This document shows, piece by piece, positions 42,080 through 53,378 of a stretch of 64,000 bases of DNA (position 1 is its first letter; each line of letters begins with the position of its first letter). A program made the position numbers and the translations under genes. This DNA comes from Hymenobacter sp. HSC-4F20. Lineage in GTDB: Bacteria > Bacteroidota > Bacteroidia > Cytophagales > Hymenobacteraceae. Below the pieces are notes generated by a model. It was not told the DNA's origin. It made no database searches and saw nothing but the letters and a program-made list of their open reading frames with translations. The DNA lies in assembly GCF_019599275.1 (NCBI RefSeq), contig NZ_JAHZTD010000001.1, positions 2,214,207-2,278,206 on the forward strand. The letters run 5' to 3'.

Positions 42080-42919
42080 ATGACACGCCTTTTTTCTTTC
42101 CTGCGGGCTGCATTGGTAATGGCTCTGCTGCTGTCCGGGCGCGCTGCTTCGGCCGCGCCTGCTTCTCCGCGCATTGTGTCGCTCAACGGCACCATCAGCG
42201 AAATTATCTGCGCCCTCGGCCGCCAGCCGCAACTGGTGGGCGTTGATGTAACCAGTACCTACCCCGAAGCTCTCACCAAACTGCCCAAGGTGGGCCACAA
42301 CCGCAACATTTCAGCTGAGGGCGTACTGGCCCTGAACCCCACATTGGTGGTAGGTACCACGGAGTCGTTGAAGCCGGAAGTGGCCGCCCAACTGAAAGCC
42401 GCGGGCATCACGGTACAGCTATTCAAGCAAGACTACTCGGTGGCCGGTACCAAGCAGCTCATCAAAGAAGTGGCGGCTTCCTTCGGGGCAACGGCTCAGG
42501 TGCCCGCCGTAACGGCTAAGCTGGATGCTGATTTAGCGAAAGTGAAAAAGCCGGCCGCCGCGCCGAAAGTGCTCTTTATTTATGCCCGGGGCGCAGGCAC
42601 TCTAATGGTAGCGGGCCAAGGCACTTCGGTGGAAAAAGTGATGCAGTTGGCCGGTGCCCGCAATGCCGCCACTGGCTTTTCCGACTTCAAGCCTCTGACC
42701 GCCGAAGCCTTGGTAGCCGCTAACCCCGATGTGCTCCTGCTTTTCGATAGTGGCTTGCAGAGCCTGGGCGGCAAAACCGGCTTGCTCCAGATTCCGGGGG
42801 TAGCCCAGACCACGGCGGGCCGCACGGGTCGGGTAGTGGAAATGGATGGGCAACTGCTCACGGGCTTCGGGCCGCGCCTGGGCCAGGCCGCCACGGAGCT
42901 AGCCAGCAAGCTGAAGTAA
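42080..42919 (+). CDS. hmuT: Haem ABC transporter substrate-binding protein
   Basis: The 279 residues have a signal peptide (RAALVMALLLSGRAASA) and a class III periplasmic binding fold with two lobes: IVSLNGTISEIICALGRQPQ, VGVDVTSTYPEALTKLPKVG, LNPTLVVGTTESL, and FIYARGAGTLMVAGQGTSV in the second lobe. It resembles HmuT/ShuT. The exact haem-ligating Tyr cannot be fixed without a structure. It passes haem to the HmuUV importer encoded next, 10 nt downstream. Confidence 0.88.
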   Translation: MTRLFSFLRAALVMALLLSGRAASAAPASPRIVSLNGTISEIICALGRQPQLVGVDVTSTYPEALTKLPKVGHNRNISAEGVLALNPTLVVGTTESLKPEVAAQLKAAGITVQLFKQDYSVAGTKQLIKEVAASFGATAQVPAVTAKLDADLAKVKKPAAAPKVLFIYARGAGTLMVAGQGTSVEKVMQLAGARNAATGFSDFKPLTAEALVAANPDVLLLFDSGLQSLGGKTGLLQIPGVAQTTAGRTGRVVEMDGQLLTGFGPRLGQAATELASKLK

Positions 42920-42929
42920 GGCCTTCCCG

Positions 42930-44069
42930 ATGACAACTCTTACGCAAGCGCCACCTGCGCCTACCCTATCCGCTCCCCCCAAACCTAGCGTGTTTCGGCT
43001 GGCCGCCTCGAAGCGCCAGCGCCTGCTCGTGCCTGTACTGGTGGTGTTGCTGCTGGGCACCGTGCTGGTAGGAGCCGGAGTGGGGGCCGTGGCTATTCCG
43101 GTGCCGGCTCTGCTGGGCATTCTGCTGCATAAAGCTGGGCTGACCTCCGGGCTGGCGTTTGAGCCCCAACAGGAAGCCGTGCTCTGGGCCATTCGGTTGC
43201 CGCGGGTGTGCCTGGGGGTGCTGGTGGGGGCGGGGTTGGGCTTGGCCGGTGCCAGCATGCAAGGCCTTTTCCGCAACCCCCTGGCCGATACAGGCTTGAT
43301 TGGCATTTCGTCGGGCGCTTCATTGGCCGCGGTAGCTACCATTGTGCTGGAGGTAAAGCTGCTGGCCGTGTTTGCCGGTTTAGCAGCCATCCGGGAGGCT
43401 TTGGGGTTTTATCTGCTGCCGGTGGTAGCATTTGCCGGAGCCTGCGCCACCACGTTTCTGGTGTACCGCATTTCGCGGGAGGGCGGGCGCACGGTGGTAG
43501 CTTCTATGTTGCTGGTGGGCATTGCCATTAATGCGCTGGCCGGTGCTTTCACAGGGCTGCTTACCTACGTAGCCACCGACGAGCAACTGCGCAGCATCAC
43601 ATTCTGGGGGCTCGGGAGCCTGGGCGGCGCCTCCTGGCCCACGGTGCTGCGGTTGCTGCCGTTTCTGGTCCTACCCCTGCTGTGGCTGCCTACCCTCGGT
43701 AAACCCCTGAACTTGCTGGCCCTGGGTGAGGACCAAGCTACCCACCTGGGTCTGCCCGTGGCCCGGCTTAAGCGCCAACTCATCGGCTTGTCAACGTTGG
43801 CGGTAGGTGCGAGTGTAGCTGTGGTAGGTGCCATTGGGTTTTTAGGGCTGATTGTGCCCCACCTGATACGCCTGGTGGCTGGCCCCGATAACCGCCGGGT
43901 GTTGGTGGGCTCAGCGCTGGGCGGTGCCGTGGTACTGGTGCTGGCCGATACGCTGGCCCGCACCCTAGTGGCCCCGGCGGAGCTTCCTATCGGCATCCTG
44001 ACAGCCTTGCTGGGTGCCCCAACTTTTCTCTGGATTTTATTGCGCCAGCGCCGCCAAGCAGCAAGGTAG
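42930..44069 (+). CDS. hmuU: Haem ABC transporter permease (FecCD family)
   Basis: The 379-residue FecCD-type permease has about ten helices. Signature stretches are LPRVCLGVLVGAGLGLAGAS, the coupling region GLFRNPLADTGLIGISSGA, and the late GFLGLIVPHLIRLVAGPDN. It forms the inner-membrane channel of the haem importer. The N-terminus has an extra Pro/Ala-rich stretch before the first helix. The gap to hmuV is 180 bp and holds no gene. Confidence 0.92.
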   Translation: MTTLTQAPPAPTLSAPPKPSVFRLAASKRQRLLVPVLVVLLLGTVLVGAGVGAVAIPVPALLGILLHKAGLTSGLAFEPQQEAVLWAIRLPRVCLGVLVGAGLGLAGASMQGLFRNPLADTGLIGISSGASLAAVATIVLEVKLLAVFAGLAAIREALGFYLLPVVAFAGACATTFLVYRISREGGRTVVASMLLVGIAINALAGAFTGLLTYVATDEQLRSITFWGLGSLGGASWPTVLRLLPFLVLPLLWLPTLGKPLNLLALGEDQATHLGLPVARLKRQLIGLSTLAVGASVAVVGAIGFLGLIVPHLIRLVAGPDNRRVLVGSALGGAVVLVLADTLARTLVAPAELPIGILTALLGAPTFLWILLRQRRQAAR

Positions 44070-44249
44070 CCGAACCCATCGGAGCCCTACCCCCTGTTTC
44101 TGCTCAAACCGCCATCGGGTGTTCCGCTCCCTCACCCCCCGGATTCTACTACCCTGTCAATTTCAGGCCGAAGCAAAGCAGGCGCTTGCAATTGGCCCCT
44201 GTCTTCACTACCCCTCCCATCACCTCTAACCTGTCACTCCCCACCTTTC

Positions 44250-45035
44250 ATGTTCGATGTCGAGAACGTAACCTATCAAACCGGTCGGAAAACCCTGCTG
44301 CAACAGGTTTCCTTTCGGGCCCGCCCCGGCGAGCTATTGGCCGTGGTGGGGGCCAATGGGGCGGGAAAATCTACGCTGCTGCGCCTGCTCAGCGGCGACC
44401 TGACGCCGACCCACGGCACGGTGCACTTCGATGGGCAACCTTTAGCGGAATGCCCTGCCCCGGCCCTGGCTAAGCGCCGGGCTGTGCTCACCCAACAGCA
44501 CACACTGTCTTTGGCTTTTCCGGTGGCGGAGTTGGTCATGATGGGCCGCTACCCTCACTTTCAGGGCCAACCCTCCGCCCACGACCACTGGATTGTGGAA
44601 GCCGCCCTGAGCACAGTAGGCCTCTCCGCGCTGGCAGCTCGCAGCTACCCCACGCTTTCGGGTGGGGAGCAGCAGCGGGCCCAGCTGGCGCGGGTACTGG
44701 CTCAGGTGTGGGAAGCGCAACAAGGCTTTCTGCTCCTCGATGAACCTCTGACCGGCCTGGACCTCCACCACCAGCACCACACCCTGGATATTGCCCGCGA
44801 CTTGGTTTTGCGCGGCTTTGGCGTCATTGCTGTGCTGCACGACCTGAATCTGGCGGCCCAGTACGCTGACCGTATTTTGTTGTTAGCCCAGGGCCAACCG
44901 GTAGCCTACGGGGCACCGGCTCAGGTGCTCACCTGCGAGAATATTCACCGCGGCTTTCAGATTGATGTGCAGCTTTTGCCGCACCCTCACCTTAGCTGCC
45001 CGCTCATTGTGCCCTGCCCCCGCCGGGCCGTGTAG
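44250..45035 (+). CDS. hmuV: Haem ABC transporter ATPase
   Basis: The 261 residues contain Walker A GANGAGKST, Q-loop LTQQHTLSLAF, signature LSGGEQQRAQLARVLAQ, Walker B FLLLDEPLTGLD and switch His in VLHDLNLAAQY. It is the motor of the HmuUV importer. A Cys/Pro-rich C-terminal tail (CPLIVPCPRRAV) is not part of the core fold. Confidence 0.92.
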   Translation: MFDVENVTYQTGRKTLLQQVSFRARPGELLAVVGANGAGKSTLLRLLSGDLTPTHGTVHFDGQPLAECPAPALAKRRAVLTQQHTLSLAFPVAELVMMGRYPHFQGQPSAHDHWIVEAALSTVGLSALAARSYPTLSGGEQQRAQLARVLAQVWEAQQGFLLLDEPLTGLDLHHQHHTLDIARDLVLRGFGVIAVLHDLNLAAQYADRILLLAQGQPVAYGAPAQVLTCENIHRGFQIDVQLLPHPHLSCPLIVPCPRRAV

Positions 45036-45074
45036 CGCTTTTCTCATCTTCTCATCCAACGCTTCTCCTTTCTC

Positions 45075-46112
45075 ATGGAAACGCTCACCTCCCCCCTCTC
45101 GCTGGCCGAACGCTGGCTTACCTACCAGCAGGAAAACCCCAAAAGCCGCATCCGCGACGCAGCCCGCGCCCTGGGCGTCAGCGAAGCCGAGTTGCTGGCT
45201 ACCCGCTGCACCGGTCATGCCAACTCGCCCGTCACCTTCCTGAGCGGCGACTTCCGGGAGCTGCTCAAGCAAGTGCCCACCCTCGGCCGCGTGATGGCCC
45301 TCACCCGCAACGACAGCGCCGTTCATGAGCGCAAGGGGGAATACCAAAAAGTATCGTTCAATGGCCAAATGGGCCTGGTGCTGGGCGAGGACATCGACCT
45401 GCGCCTGTTCATGAGCCACTGGCAGTTCGGCTTTGCCGTGGAGGAGAATGGCCGCCGCAGCCTGCAGTTTTTCGCCGCCGATGGGGAGGCCGTGCACAAA
45501 ATCTACTTGCTGGAAGAAAGCAACCAGGCGGCGTATGAGGCGCTGGTAGCGCAGTACCGGGCCAGCTACCAGCCCGCCACGCTCACCGCTCATCCTACCT
45601 CCTCGCCCACCACTGAAGCAGACGACGACGCCATTGATGCGGAAGGCTTCCGTGCGGCCTGGCGCACCATGACGGATACGCACGAGTTTTTCGGCCTGCT
45701 GCGTCAATATGGGGTTACGCGCACCCAGGCTCTGCGCCTGGGACCACCAGAACTGCTGCGCCAGCTCGATCCGCAGGCCATCGACCAGGCCCTGCGCTTG
45801 GCCTCGGAGCAGCAACTGTCCGTCATGATTTTCGTGGCCAGCCGGGGGTGCATCCAAATCCATACGGGACCCACGGAGCGCATTGTGCCCACTGGCTCCT
45901 GGCTCAACGTCCTCGACCCCGACTTCAACCTGCACCTGAAGGTAGGCGACATTGCCCAGGCCTGGGCTGTGCAAAAGCCCACCGCCGACGGCATTGTGAC
46001 CAGTGTTGAACTCTACGACGCGGCTGGCAACAACCTGCTACTCCTGTTTGGCAAGCGCAAGCCGGGCGTTCCGGAGCTAAGCGCCTGGCGGGAGCTGGTG
46101 GCAGCGCTATAA
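45075..46112 (+). CDS. hmuS: Haem-handling protein, HemS/ChuS/HmuS family
   Basis: The 345 residues carry two tandem HemS-like repeats. The first covers about 1-175 (RDAARALGVSEAELLATRC, LGEDIDLRLFMSHWQFGFA). The second covers about 190-340 (FRAAWRTMTDTHEFFGLLRQ, ASRGCIQIHTGPTERIVP, GSWLNVLDPDFNLHL). Family members bind, store or degrade haem in the cytoplasm to release iron. It is the last gene of the haem operon and is followed by a strong terminator. Confidence 0.92.
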   Translation: METLTSPLSLAERWLTYQQENPKSRIRDAARALGVSEAELLATRCTGHANSPVTFLSGDFRELLKQVPTLGRVMALTRNDSAVHERKGEYQKVSFNGQMGLVLGEDIDLRLFMSHWQFGFAVEENGRRSLQFFAADGEAVHKIYLLEESNQAAYEALVAQYRASYQPATLTAHPTSSPTTEADDDAIDAEGFRAAWRTMTDTHEFFGLLRQYGVTRTQALRLGPPELLRQLDPQAIDQALRLASEQQLSVMIFVASRGCIQIHTGPTERIVPTGSWLNVLDPDFNLHLKVGDIAQAWAVQKPTADGIVTSVELYDAAGNNLLLLFGKRKPGVPELSAWRELVAAL

Positions 46113-46130
46113 ATTCTGAAGTTCTTCTTG

Positions 46131-46161
46131 AAAAGGCCTAACCGGCTAGGTTAGGCCTTTT
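46131..46161 (+). terminator. Haem operon terminator
   Basis: AAAAGGCCTAACC (46131-46143) pairs perfectly with GGTTAGGCCTTTT (46149-46161) around a 5-nt loop, continuing into a T run. Confidence 0.85.
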
Positions 46162-46177
46162 TGTTGTGCCCCCCTGA

Positions 46178-46558
46178 TTAGTCCTCTGGTAATTTGCCAC
46201 GCCTCATCAACACATCCAACGCTACACTAGACGCCTCAACAAACATCAACCATTCAGAAGTAGCTAAGCCTATTGATTCTTTCTCTATCATTTGATCAGT
46301 TACAACGCTGCTAAAGAGGCTCCACGCATCATCAACCGCATTAAGCGCTACTTTTTCATCTAGCGTATAGACAGGAGGCTGAAACTGATACACATATAAA
46401 GTGGACGGAGACAAAACGAAATCCTGCCACATATAAATTATTTCTGTCAACCCCGGCATCTCATCCGCCTGATATTCGGAAACCATCTTGACGTACTCAA
46501 TAAGCAGATTTCTTATCCTCTGTTCAATAATCTGAGGTGATGGTTTATCTGTATTCAT
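46178..46558 (-). CDS. Small helical protein, function unknown
   Basis: The 126 residues are mostly predicted helical and acidic (IIEQRIRNLLIEYVKMVSEY, ESIGLATSEWLMFVEASS). There is no signal peptide or transmembrane segment, and I recognise no family. It is clearly AT-rich compared with the haem operon and dnaK on either side, which suggests a transferred gene. Small AT-rich singletons of this kind are sometimes immunity proteins, but nothing here proves it. It converges with hmuS. Confidence 0.6.
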   Translation of the reverse strand: MNTDKPSPQIIEQRIRNLLIEYVKMVSEYQADEMPGLTEIIYMWQDFVLSPSTLYVYQFQPPVYTLDEKVALNAVDDAWSLFSSVVTDQMIEKESIGLATSEWLMFVEASSVALDVLMRRGKLPED

Positions 46559-46848
46559 ATAGCTATTGAATCATGCCCGACGATGAAAAGAAGGTGCACA
46601 AACTAGTATCAGTTACTGATAACCGAATAATTAGAACTCTCACTCCTGCCCGGCTGTCAGCATATCCTACCCCTGGTTTTATCGTAGAAGTCAGACCGTC
46701 GCGAAACGATACCACGAGATATTCCAAAATGACAATCTGTCACGAAATAAAGGCATTTCCCTGGCTGGTACGCGTCTTGTAATTCCCCCGGTGCGAGTGA
46801 TTCGCAACCAGTATCTGACACCTCAACTCCTAATATACAACCATTCAC

Positions 46849-48795
<1,947 letters not shown>

Positions 48796-48816
48796 GTGCC
48801 GGAACATTTGACTACT

Positions 48817-48851
48817 AAAAAGGCCCGGAGCGCTGCGCTCCGGGCCTTTTT
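48817..48851. terminator. dnaK terminator
   Basis: AAAAAGGCCCGGAGCG (48817-48832) pairs perfectly with 48836-48851 over 16 bp with a CTG loop and a T run. It can also serve the convergent gene. Confidence 0.9.
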
Positions 48852-48878
48852 AGGTATTGCTCGGCCAATAAGCCGAGG

Positions 48879-49307
48879 CTAGGATAGTTGCCGGAGCCAT
48901 GCATCGGCCGCGGCCTCATCCTCGAACAGTCGATAGACTAGCCCCGATTCGCGGGCCTCGTTCATTACCAGGTTCATGGAGAGGCGGGCGAACACGTCGT
49001 GGGACAACAGGACGGCTCCGTAGTACGGCTGGCCGGGTGAGGCAGCTTTGTTAAGCCAGTTTTCGGTAATCCAGCTACGCTCCTCCTGCGTGAAAGCCGT
49101 CATGTTGCGCTGGTCGCCTAACACCTTATACCACCCTCGGCGCTGCAACAGCTCCCGTGCCTTCGTCAGGTATACTTGCATGTCTTCAAACTTGCGCTTG
49201 CCAGCACCATACTGCACAACCAGGTATCCGCTCGGGTGCTCTAGCAAGCGCCCAACGGGGTTTTCAAAATATAGCTGTACCTGACCAGCAGCATGGAAAG
49301 AAGACAT
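48879..49307 (-). CDS. STAS/SpoIIAA-like small protein, copy 2
   Basis: The 142 residues (from MSSFHAAGQ) have a strand start (VQLYFENPVGRLLEHPSGYL), then helix-strand KARELLQRRGWYKVLGDQRN, then EERSWITENWLNKAA and the C-terminal FEDEAAADAWLRQL. Layout and end motif match the 24365-24766 protein, so both probably belong to one lineage-specific family. It is soluble, with no catalytic motif. An ATG at 49316 is possible. Confidence 0.65.
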   Translation of the reverse strand: MSSFHAAGQVQLYFENPVGRLLEHPSGYLVVQYGAGKRKFEDMQVYLTKARELLQRRGWYKVLGDQRNMTAFTQEERSWITENWLNKAASPGQPYYGAVLLSHDVFARLSMNLVMNEARESGLVYRLFEDEAAADAWLRQLS

Positions 49308-49490
49308 AAGACGCACAGAAGGGAAAGAAGGGCGGATGTGCCAACACCGGCTCGGGGGCAGTAAGCTAGTTACTCATTTTTTTCATGTAAAAATTGCGTA
49401 GCAGAACTGTATACGCATTTTTTATACAAAATCCGCGTATACTCCTGACCTTGCGCAGCCTCGTTCCGGTAGCACCTAGAAGGAAACAAC

Positions 49491-50639
49491 ATGGCTGATT
49501 TTCTGATTATCGGGGCCGGCATTGGCGGGCTCACTACGGCGCATGCCCTGCTGCAACAGGGCCACCAAGTGCGCGTGTTCGAAGCGGCGCCGGAGTTGCG
49601 CGAGGTTGGGGCCGGCGTGGTGCTGGGAGCCAATGCCATGCGGGCGCTGCACCAGCTGCACCTGCAGGAGGCCGTCCTGGCGCATGGCTCGGCAGTAACG
49701 CGCCTGGACTTACGCGACCAGCAGGGTCATCTGCTGCAAGCCGCCGATACGTCGGCGTTTACTACCCGCCTGGGCTTCCCGAATCTGGGCGTGCACCGGG
49801 CAGCCCTGCACCAGGCACTCGCCCGCGGGCTGCCGTCGGGGCTGATAAAGCTGGGCTGTGCTTTTGAACGGTTTGAGGAAGAGGCAACAGGGGTAGTGGC
49901 CTACTTCGCGGATGGCCACGTTGCGCGGGCCGACGCCCTAATTGGGGCCGATGGCTTACGCTCCCGGGTGCGGCGCCAACTACTTCCCCAGACCGAGCCC
50001 CGCTATGCTGGCTACACCTGCTGGCGAGCGGTAGTAGAAGCCAGTCGGCTCCGGTTGCCCGTGGGCGAATCGTGCGAGACGTGGGGCGAGCGGGGTCGGC
50101 GGTTCGGCTACGTGCCGGTAGGCGGGGGCCGGGTGTACTGGTTTGCCTGCCTAAACAGCCCCCACCCTCAGAACCCGAGGCTGCGGGCGTTTCGGGTGGC
50201 GGACCTAGAGCGGGAATTTGCCGGGTTTCACGCGCCCGTGTCAGAGCTGCTGGCGCTTACCCGCGACGATCAACTGCTCTGGAATGACATCCTCGACCTA
50301 CAACCGCTACGCCATTTTGCTTACGGGCACGTGCTGCTCCTCGGCGACGCGGCGCACGCTACTACCCCCAACATGGGCCAGGGAGCCGGCATGGCCGTGG
50401 AAGACGCCGCCGTGTTGGCCCAGTGCCTTACCGCAACCACCGATGTGCCAGCTGCCTTCCGCCACTTTGAGCAGCGTCGCCTCCTGCGCACTAGGCGCAT
50501 TGTCACTACTTCCTGGCACTTAGGCCGCGTCGGACAGCTTGAAACCCCTTGGCTGGCTACGCTGCGCAACTCCGTGATGCGCCTGCTACCCCCGGCCGTG
50601 AGTCGAAGCCAGATGGCGTGGTTGTATCAAGAGCTATAG
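49491..50639 (+). CDS. FAD-dependent aromatic-hydroxylase-like monooxygenase
   Basis: The 382 residues carry the three motifs of group A flavoprotein monooxygenases: FLIIGAGIGGLTTAHALL (ADP-binding GxGxxG), ADALIGADGLRSRVRR (DG motif) and LLLGDAAHATTPNMGQGAGM (GD motif). It hydroxylates an unknown aromatic or similar substrate with O2 and NAD(P)H. It is monocistronic, and the convergent bpX operon ends 4 nt after its stop without a clear hairpin between. Confidence 0.88.
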   Translation: MADFLIIGAGIGGLTTAHALLQQGHQVRVFEAAPELREVGAGVVLGANAMRALHQLHLQEAVLAHGSAVTRLDLRDQQGHLLQAADTSAFTTRLGFPNLGVHRAALHQALARGLPSGLIKLGCAFERFEEEATGVVAYFADGHVARADALIGADGLRSRVRRQLLPQTEPRYAGYTCWRAVVEASRLRLPVGESCETWGERGRRFGYVPVGGGRVYWFACLNSPHPQNPRLRAFRVADLEREFAGFHAPVSELLALTRDDQLLWNDILDLQPLRHFAYGHVLLLGDAAHATTPNMGQGAGMAVEDAAVLAQCLTATTDVPAAFRHFEQRRLLRTRRIVTTSWHLGRVGQLETPWLATLRNSVMRLLPPAVSRSQMAWLYQEL

Positions 50640-50643
50640 CGGC

Positions 50644-53373
50644 TTACTCACTTGGAATGGCGTACTGGGTAATCAGGCCCGTTGTATCTAAGAGGGCAAA
50701 CCGCTGGCGGTCAAGGGTAGGCAGCACGGCGACGATCCGGCTTGCGCTAGTGTAAGTTTGCAGCGGCTTCTTGCTTGCCTTAGTGGCGGCGTACAGAGCC
50801 GCCGCTCTGCCGCCCGCTACTACCAGCTGGCCAGTTCCAACAAAGCACAGCAGGTCATCCTGCGGATCGGTATCAAGCAAGATGTGCTCCTCCTCTTTGC
50901 CCAGGTTACTGATAAGGCAGATGTCTTTGCTGGTTACAGCGGCAAACAGTGGGCTCGCCTGATAGGGAGAAATGACCAAGTCGCCAACAGAACCCTCGTA
51001 CAGGTGTTCCAGCTGCACTGTGTCATCGGGCGCTACTTTCAGCAGGTACTCATTCAGGTAGGTGTAGTACTGCTGTCCGCGCGCAAAAATTGGCGCTGCA
51101 CCGTACCCTTTCACCCCATCTACTACCCCTTCTGGGGTTGGGCATGGCACGGTTTGGATAAGCCCGCCCTGCATGGTGTAGTGCCTGCGTTGCAGCGCTG
51201 CCCCGTCGGGCAGAAGCGTTACCACTACATTGTCGGGCAGCATCCCCACTCCCATAACATTAGAAGGCAGGTTGGGGCTGAAGATGCACAAGGCCTCCTC
51301 GAAATGCTTGTTTCGGGCTAAGTACTGGGTAGCAAAGCCCGTTTGATGCGGGGCAAATAAGATAATGTTGGTGGTATGAAACGCATCGGCGTACAGCACA
51401 GGCTGACTGTGTGCCGAGAGTACGTCGGGCCAGGAGTAGTACTCGATGTGGCCATACCAATTGCCCCGGGCCAGGTGCAGGTGGTTGTCGCGGCGGCCCA
51501 GTGCCAGGAACTGGTTGCGGTGCGCAGTAGCGCTGTACCAAGTCACTTCAGGGGTAAGCTGCCAGGCTGCTGTTTTAGGTGTTGATGGCACACTTGGCTT
51601 TGGCCCGGCGGCCTGCGTAGTCAGGAACCGGCTACAATCGGCGGCTATCAACGGGTCGTTGGGCAGGAAGTTTGGCAGCAGGGAAAGGAGTTTCTGATTA
51701 CCGACCTGAGCTTCCTGGCTGATGATTTCGTAGGCCACCTCGCGGGAGGTAGCCACGAAATCGGGGATGGTGGAGTACCGTTCCTTCACACTCACAAGCA
51801 CGTGCAGAAACGCAGCCCGCCGGGTAGCCGGCGTGTGCTCCCGGTATAGCTCCCGTACGTGGGCACTAACTTCCTCGGCGGAGTCGGCGGCCACTACCTC
51901 AAAATAGTGCCGTAAACAGGTTTCCGGCTGGCGAGAGTTGTGCCAGCCCTGCAGCAGGGCGGCCTTGGCCCGGCCAGAAGTGTGCAGTTTGCGGTGCAGG
52001 AGGCGCGCCGCTTCGGAGTAGTTCTCCTGCGTAAGAAAGCCAGCGGCACCTAGCTCATACTGCTGAGCTGCCGCTCCGGGCTGCTGAAGCTGATCATATA
52101 GGTCGCCCGCTTTTTCGTGGTGGTTCAGGGTGGTGTATAGCTCGGCAGCTTCCAGCAGCAGACCACCCCGCTCCAGGCATCCAGCTGCGGCGACGGAGTT
52201 GTGCAGGTGTTCTTTGTGAAGGGTGGCGGCTTCGCGGTAGAACTGGCCTTGCTCCAGCGCCTTGGCTGCGGAATGGTAGTCGCCCAGCAGCTGCGCGTAG
52301 ATGTAGGCCGCTTTCTTGCAGTGCCCCGCGGCCAATTCCTGCTGGGCCGCCCGCTGATACTGGGCCCGTAGCTGGTGTTCGTAAGGCCCTAGGTCCCAGC
52401 TATCCACCCGCTGCCCGCCCCCCAGCCGGCGTAGGTCGAAGGTGGTGTTACGGGAACCCAATCGGGCCGAAGGCGGCGCCGCACCCCGGTTGAGGTACGG
52501 CCCGCCGAGGGGAATAGCGTATTTCAGGGCTTCCTCCGGGTTGTCGCCAAACAAGCGTAGCAGCCGCTCAATTTCGCCCTGGCGCTTTTGCTCCAGGTTG
52601 GCTAAGTTACCGGCCAGCCAGTTTTCCAGCTTCTGCAGCAAACCGGGGCCGGCATTGTCTGCCCCACCCGCACCGGCACTGTGCGTTGTCCGCATATCGG
52701 CCAGGCCCGCCAGCGCCCCTCCTACCCCCTGCACTACCCGCAGCCCCGTTTTCAATGCTCCTTCCTTCAGGTAGTCCAGAGCTTTCTGCACGGGCGTGTC
52801 CTGCTCCTTCTCCTTTTTAGTTAGCTCCGTAAGCGGTTCCGTACCGATGGTTTCGCGCATGGATTCCAGCAGGTCGGCGGGCGGGCGGGACTGTACCCGG
52901 ATGGTTTGCAGGCGAGGGCGCGCCGGCAGGCCCGGATGAGCCAGGTCCCAGCGGGTGGCGCGGGGAGCAGGGGTGTCCAACAGATCCAGCAGAGCTACCT
53001 CGTCTGCGGCTCCAAACCCGACCATACCGATGCTGGGATGCAGCAGCTGGCGGGGCCACAGCAGCATGGAGCTTAATTCCGCGGGGGTGGTTTCCGGCCA
53101 TAGCTCAGCCGTTACGGGTACGTAGAGCCGGTTGGCTACCACCCCGTAAGGCTCCAGGCAGTCGGTGGGCATCGGGCCTTCCTTGAACACGACTAGCAGC
53201 CCGGCAGCCCGCAAATTCCGGATAGACTGGGGCACCACGTAACACGCCAGTTGCTCGGGCGCTACATTCCAGCGGCCCAGTTCCCGCAGCCACGCCCCTG
53301 GGTCGGGGCCGCGCAGAAAGGCCGCGCAGGCGGGGCGCTGGGCAGTTGTAGTGTAGCGGAGAGTGAGTTGCAT
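50644..53373 (-). CDS. bpX-system large protein: N-domain, alpha-solenoid and beta-propeller
   Basis: In the 909 residues, positions 1-190 form a compact N-terminal domain (MQLTLRYTTTAQRPACAAFL). A charged/Gly-rich linker leads to a helical repeat region around 340-530 (KKAAYIYAQLLGDYHSAAKA, AELYTTLNHHEKAGDLYDQL), and the C-terminal third has repeated short beta-blades (WYSATAHRNQFLALGRRDN, YEGSVGDLVISPYQASP). I identify it as the beta-propeller component of the MoxR-vWA-bpX ternary systems. It would act as a scaffold or sensor with the ATPase and vWA partner. It is the last gene of the operon, and its start is 5 nt after the preceding stop. Confidence 0.78.
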   Translation of the reverse strand: MQLTLRYTTTAQRPACAAFLRGPDPGAWLRELGRWNVAPEQLACYVVPQSIRNLRAAGLLVVFKEGPMPTDCLEPYGVVANRLYVPVTAELWPETTPAELSSMLLWPRQLLHPSIGMVGFGAADEVALLDLLDTPAPRATRWDLAHPGLPARPRLQTIRVQSRPPADLLESMRETIGTEPLTELTKKEKEQDTPVQKALDYLKEGALKTGLRVVQGVGGALAGLADMRTTHSAGAGGADNAGPGLLQKLENWLAGNLANLEQKRQGEIERLLRLFGDNPEEALKYAIPLGGPYLNRGAAPPSARLGSRNTTFDLRRLGGGQRVDSWDLGPYEHQLRAQYQRAAQQELAAGHCKKAAYIYAQLLGDYHSAAKALEQGQFYREAATLHKEHLHNSVAAAGCLERGGLLLEAAELYTTLNHHEKAGDLYDQLQQPGAAAQQYELGAAGFLTQENYSEAARLLHRKLHTSGRAKAALLQGWHNSRQPETCLRHYFEVVAADSAEEVSAHVRELYREHTPATRRAAFLHVLVSVKERYSTIPDFVATSREVAYEIISQEAQVGNQKLLSLLPNFLPNDPLIAADCSRFLTTQAAGPKPSVPSTPKTAAWQLTPEVTWYSATAHRNQFLALGRRDNHLHLARGNWYGHIEYYSWPDVLSAHSQPVLYADAFHTTNIILFAPHQTGFATQYLARNKHFEEALCIFSPNLPSNVMGVGMLPDNVVVTLLPDGAALQRRHYTMQGGLIQTVPCPTPEGVVDGVKGYGAAPIFARGQQYYTYLNEYLLKVAPDDTVQLEHLYEGSVGDLVISPYQASPLFAAVTSKDICLISNLGKEEEHILLDTDPQDDLLCFVGTGQLVVAGGRAAALYAATKASKKPLQTYTSASRIVAVLPTLDRQRFALLDTTGLITQYAIPSE

Positions 53374-53378
53374 AACGG

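Noticed and set aside
44883..45974. Minus-strand open frame of 363 codons opposite hmuS
   Set aside because: Shadow frame of a GC-rich gene; hmuS is well supported on the other strand.
46573..46782. Possible 69-residue protein upstream of dnaK
   Set aside because: No conserved motif, no ribosome-binding or promoter signal, and unremarkable length for a random frame.
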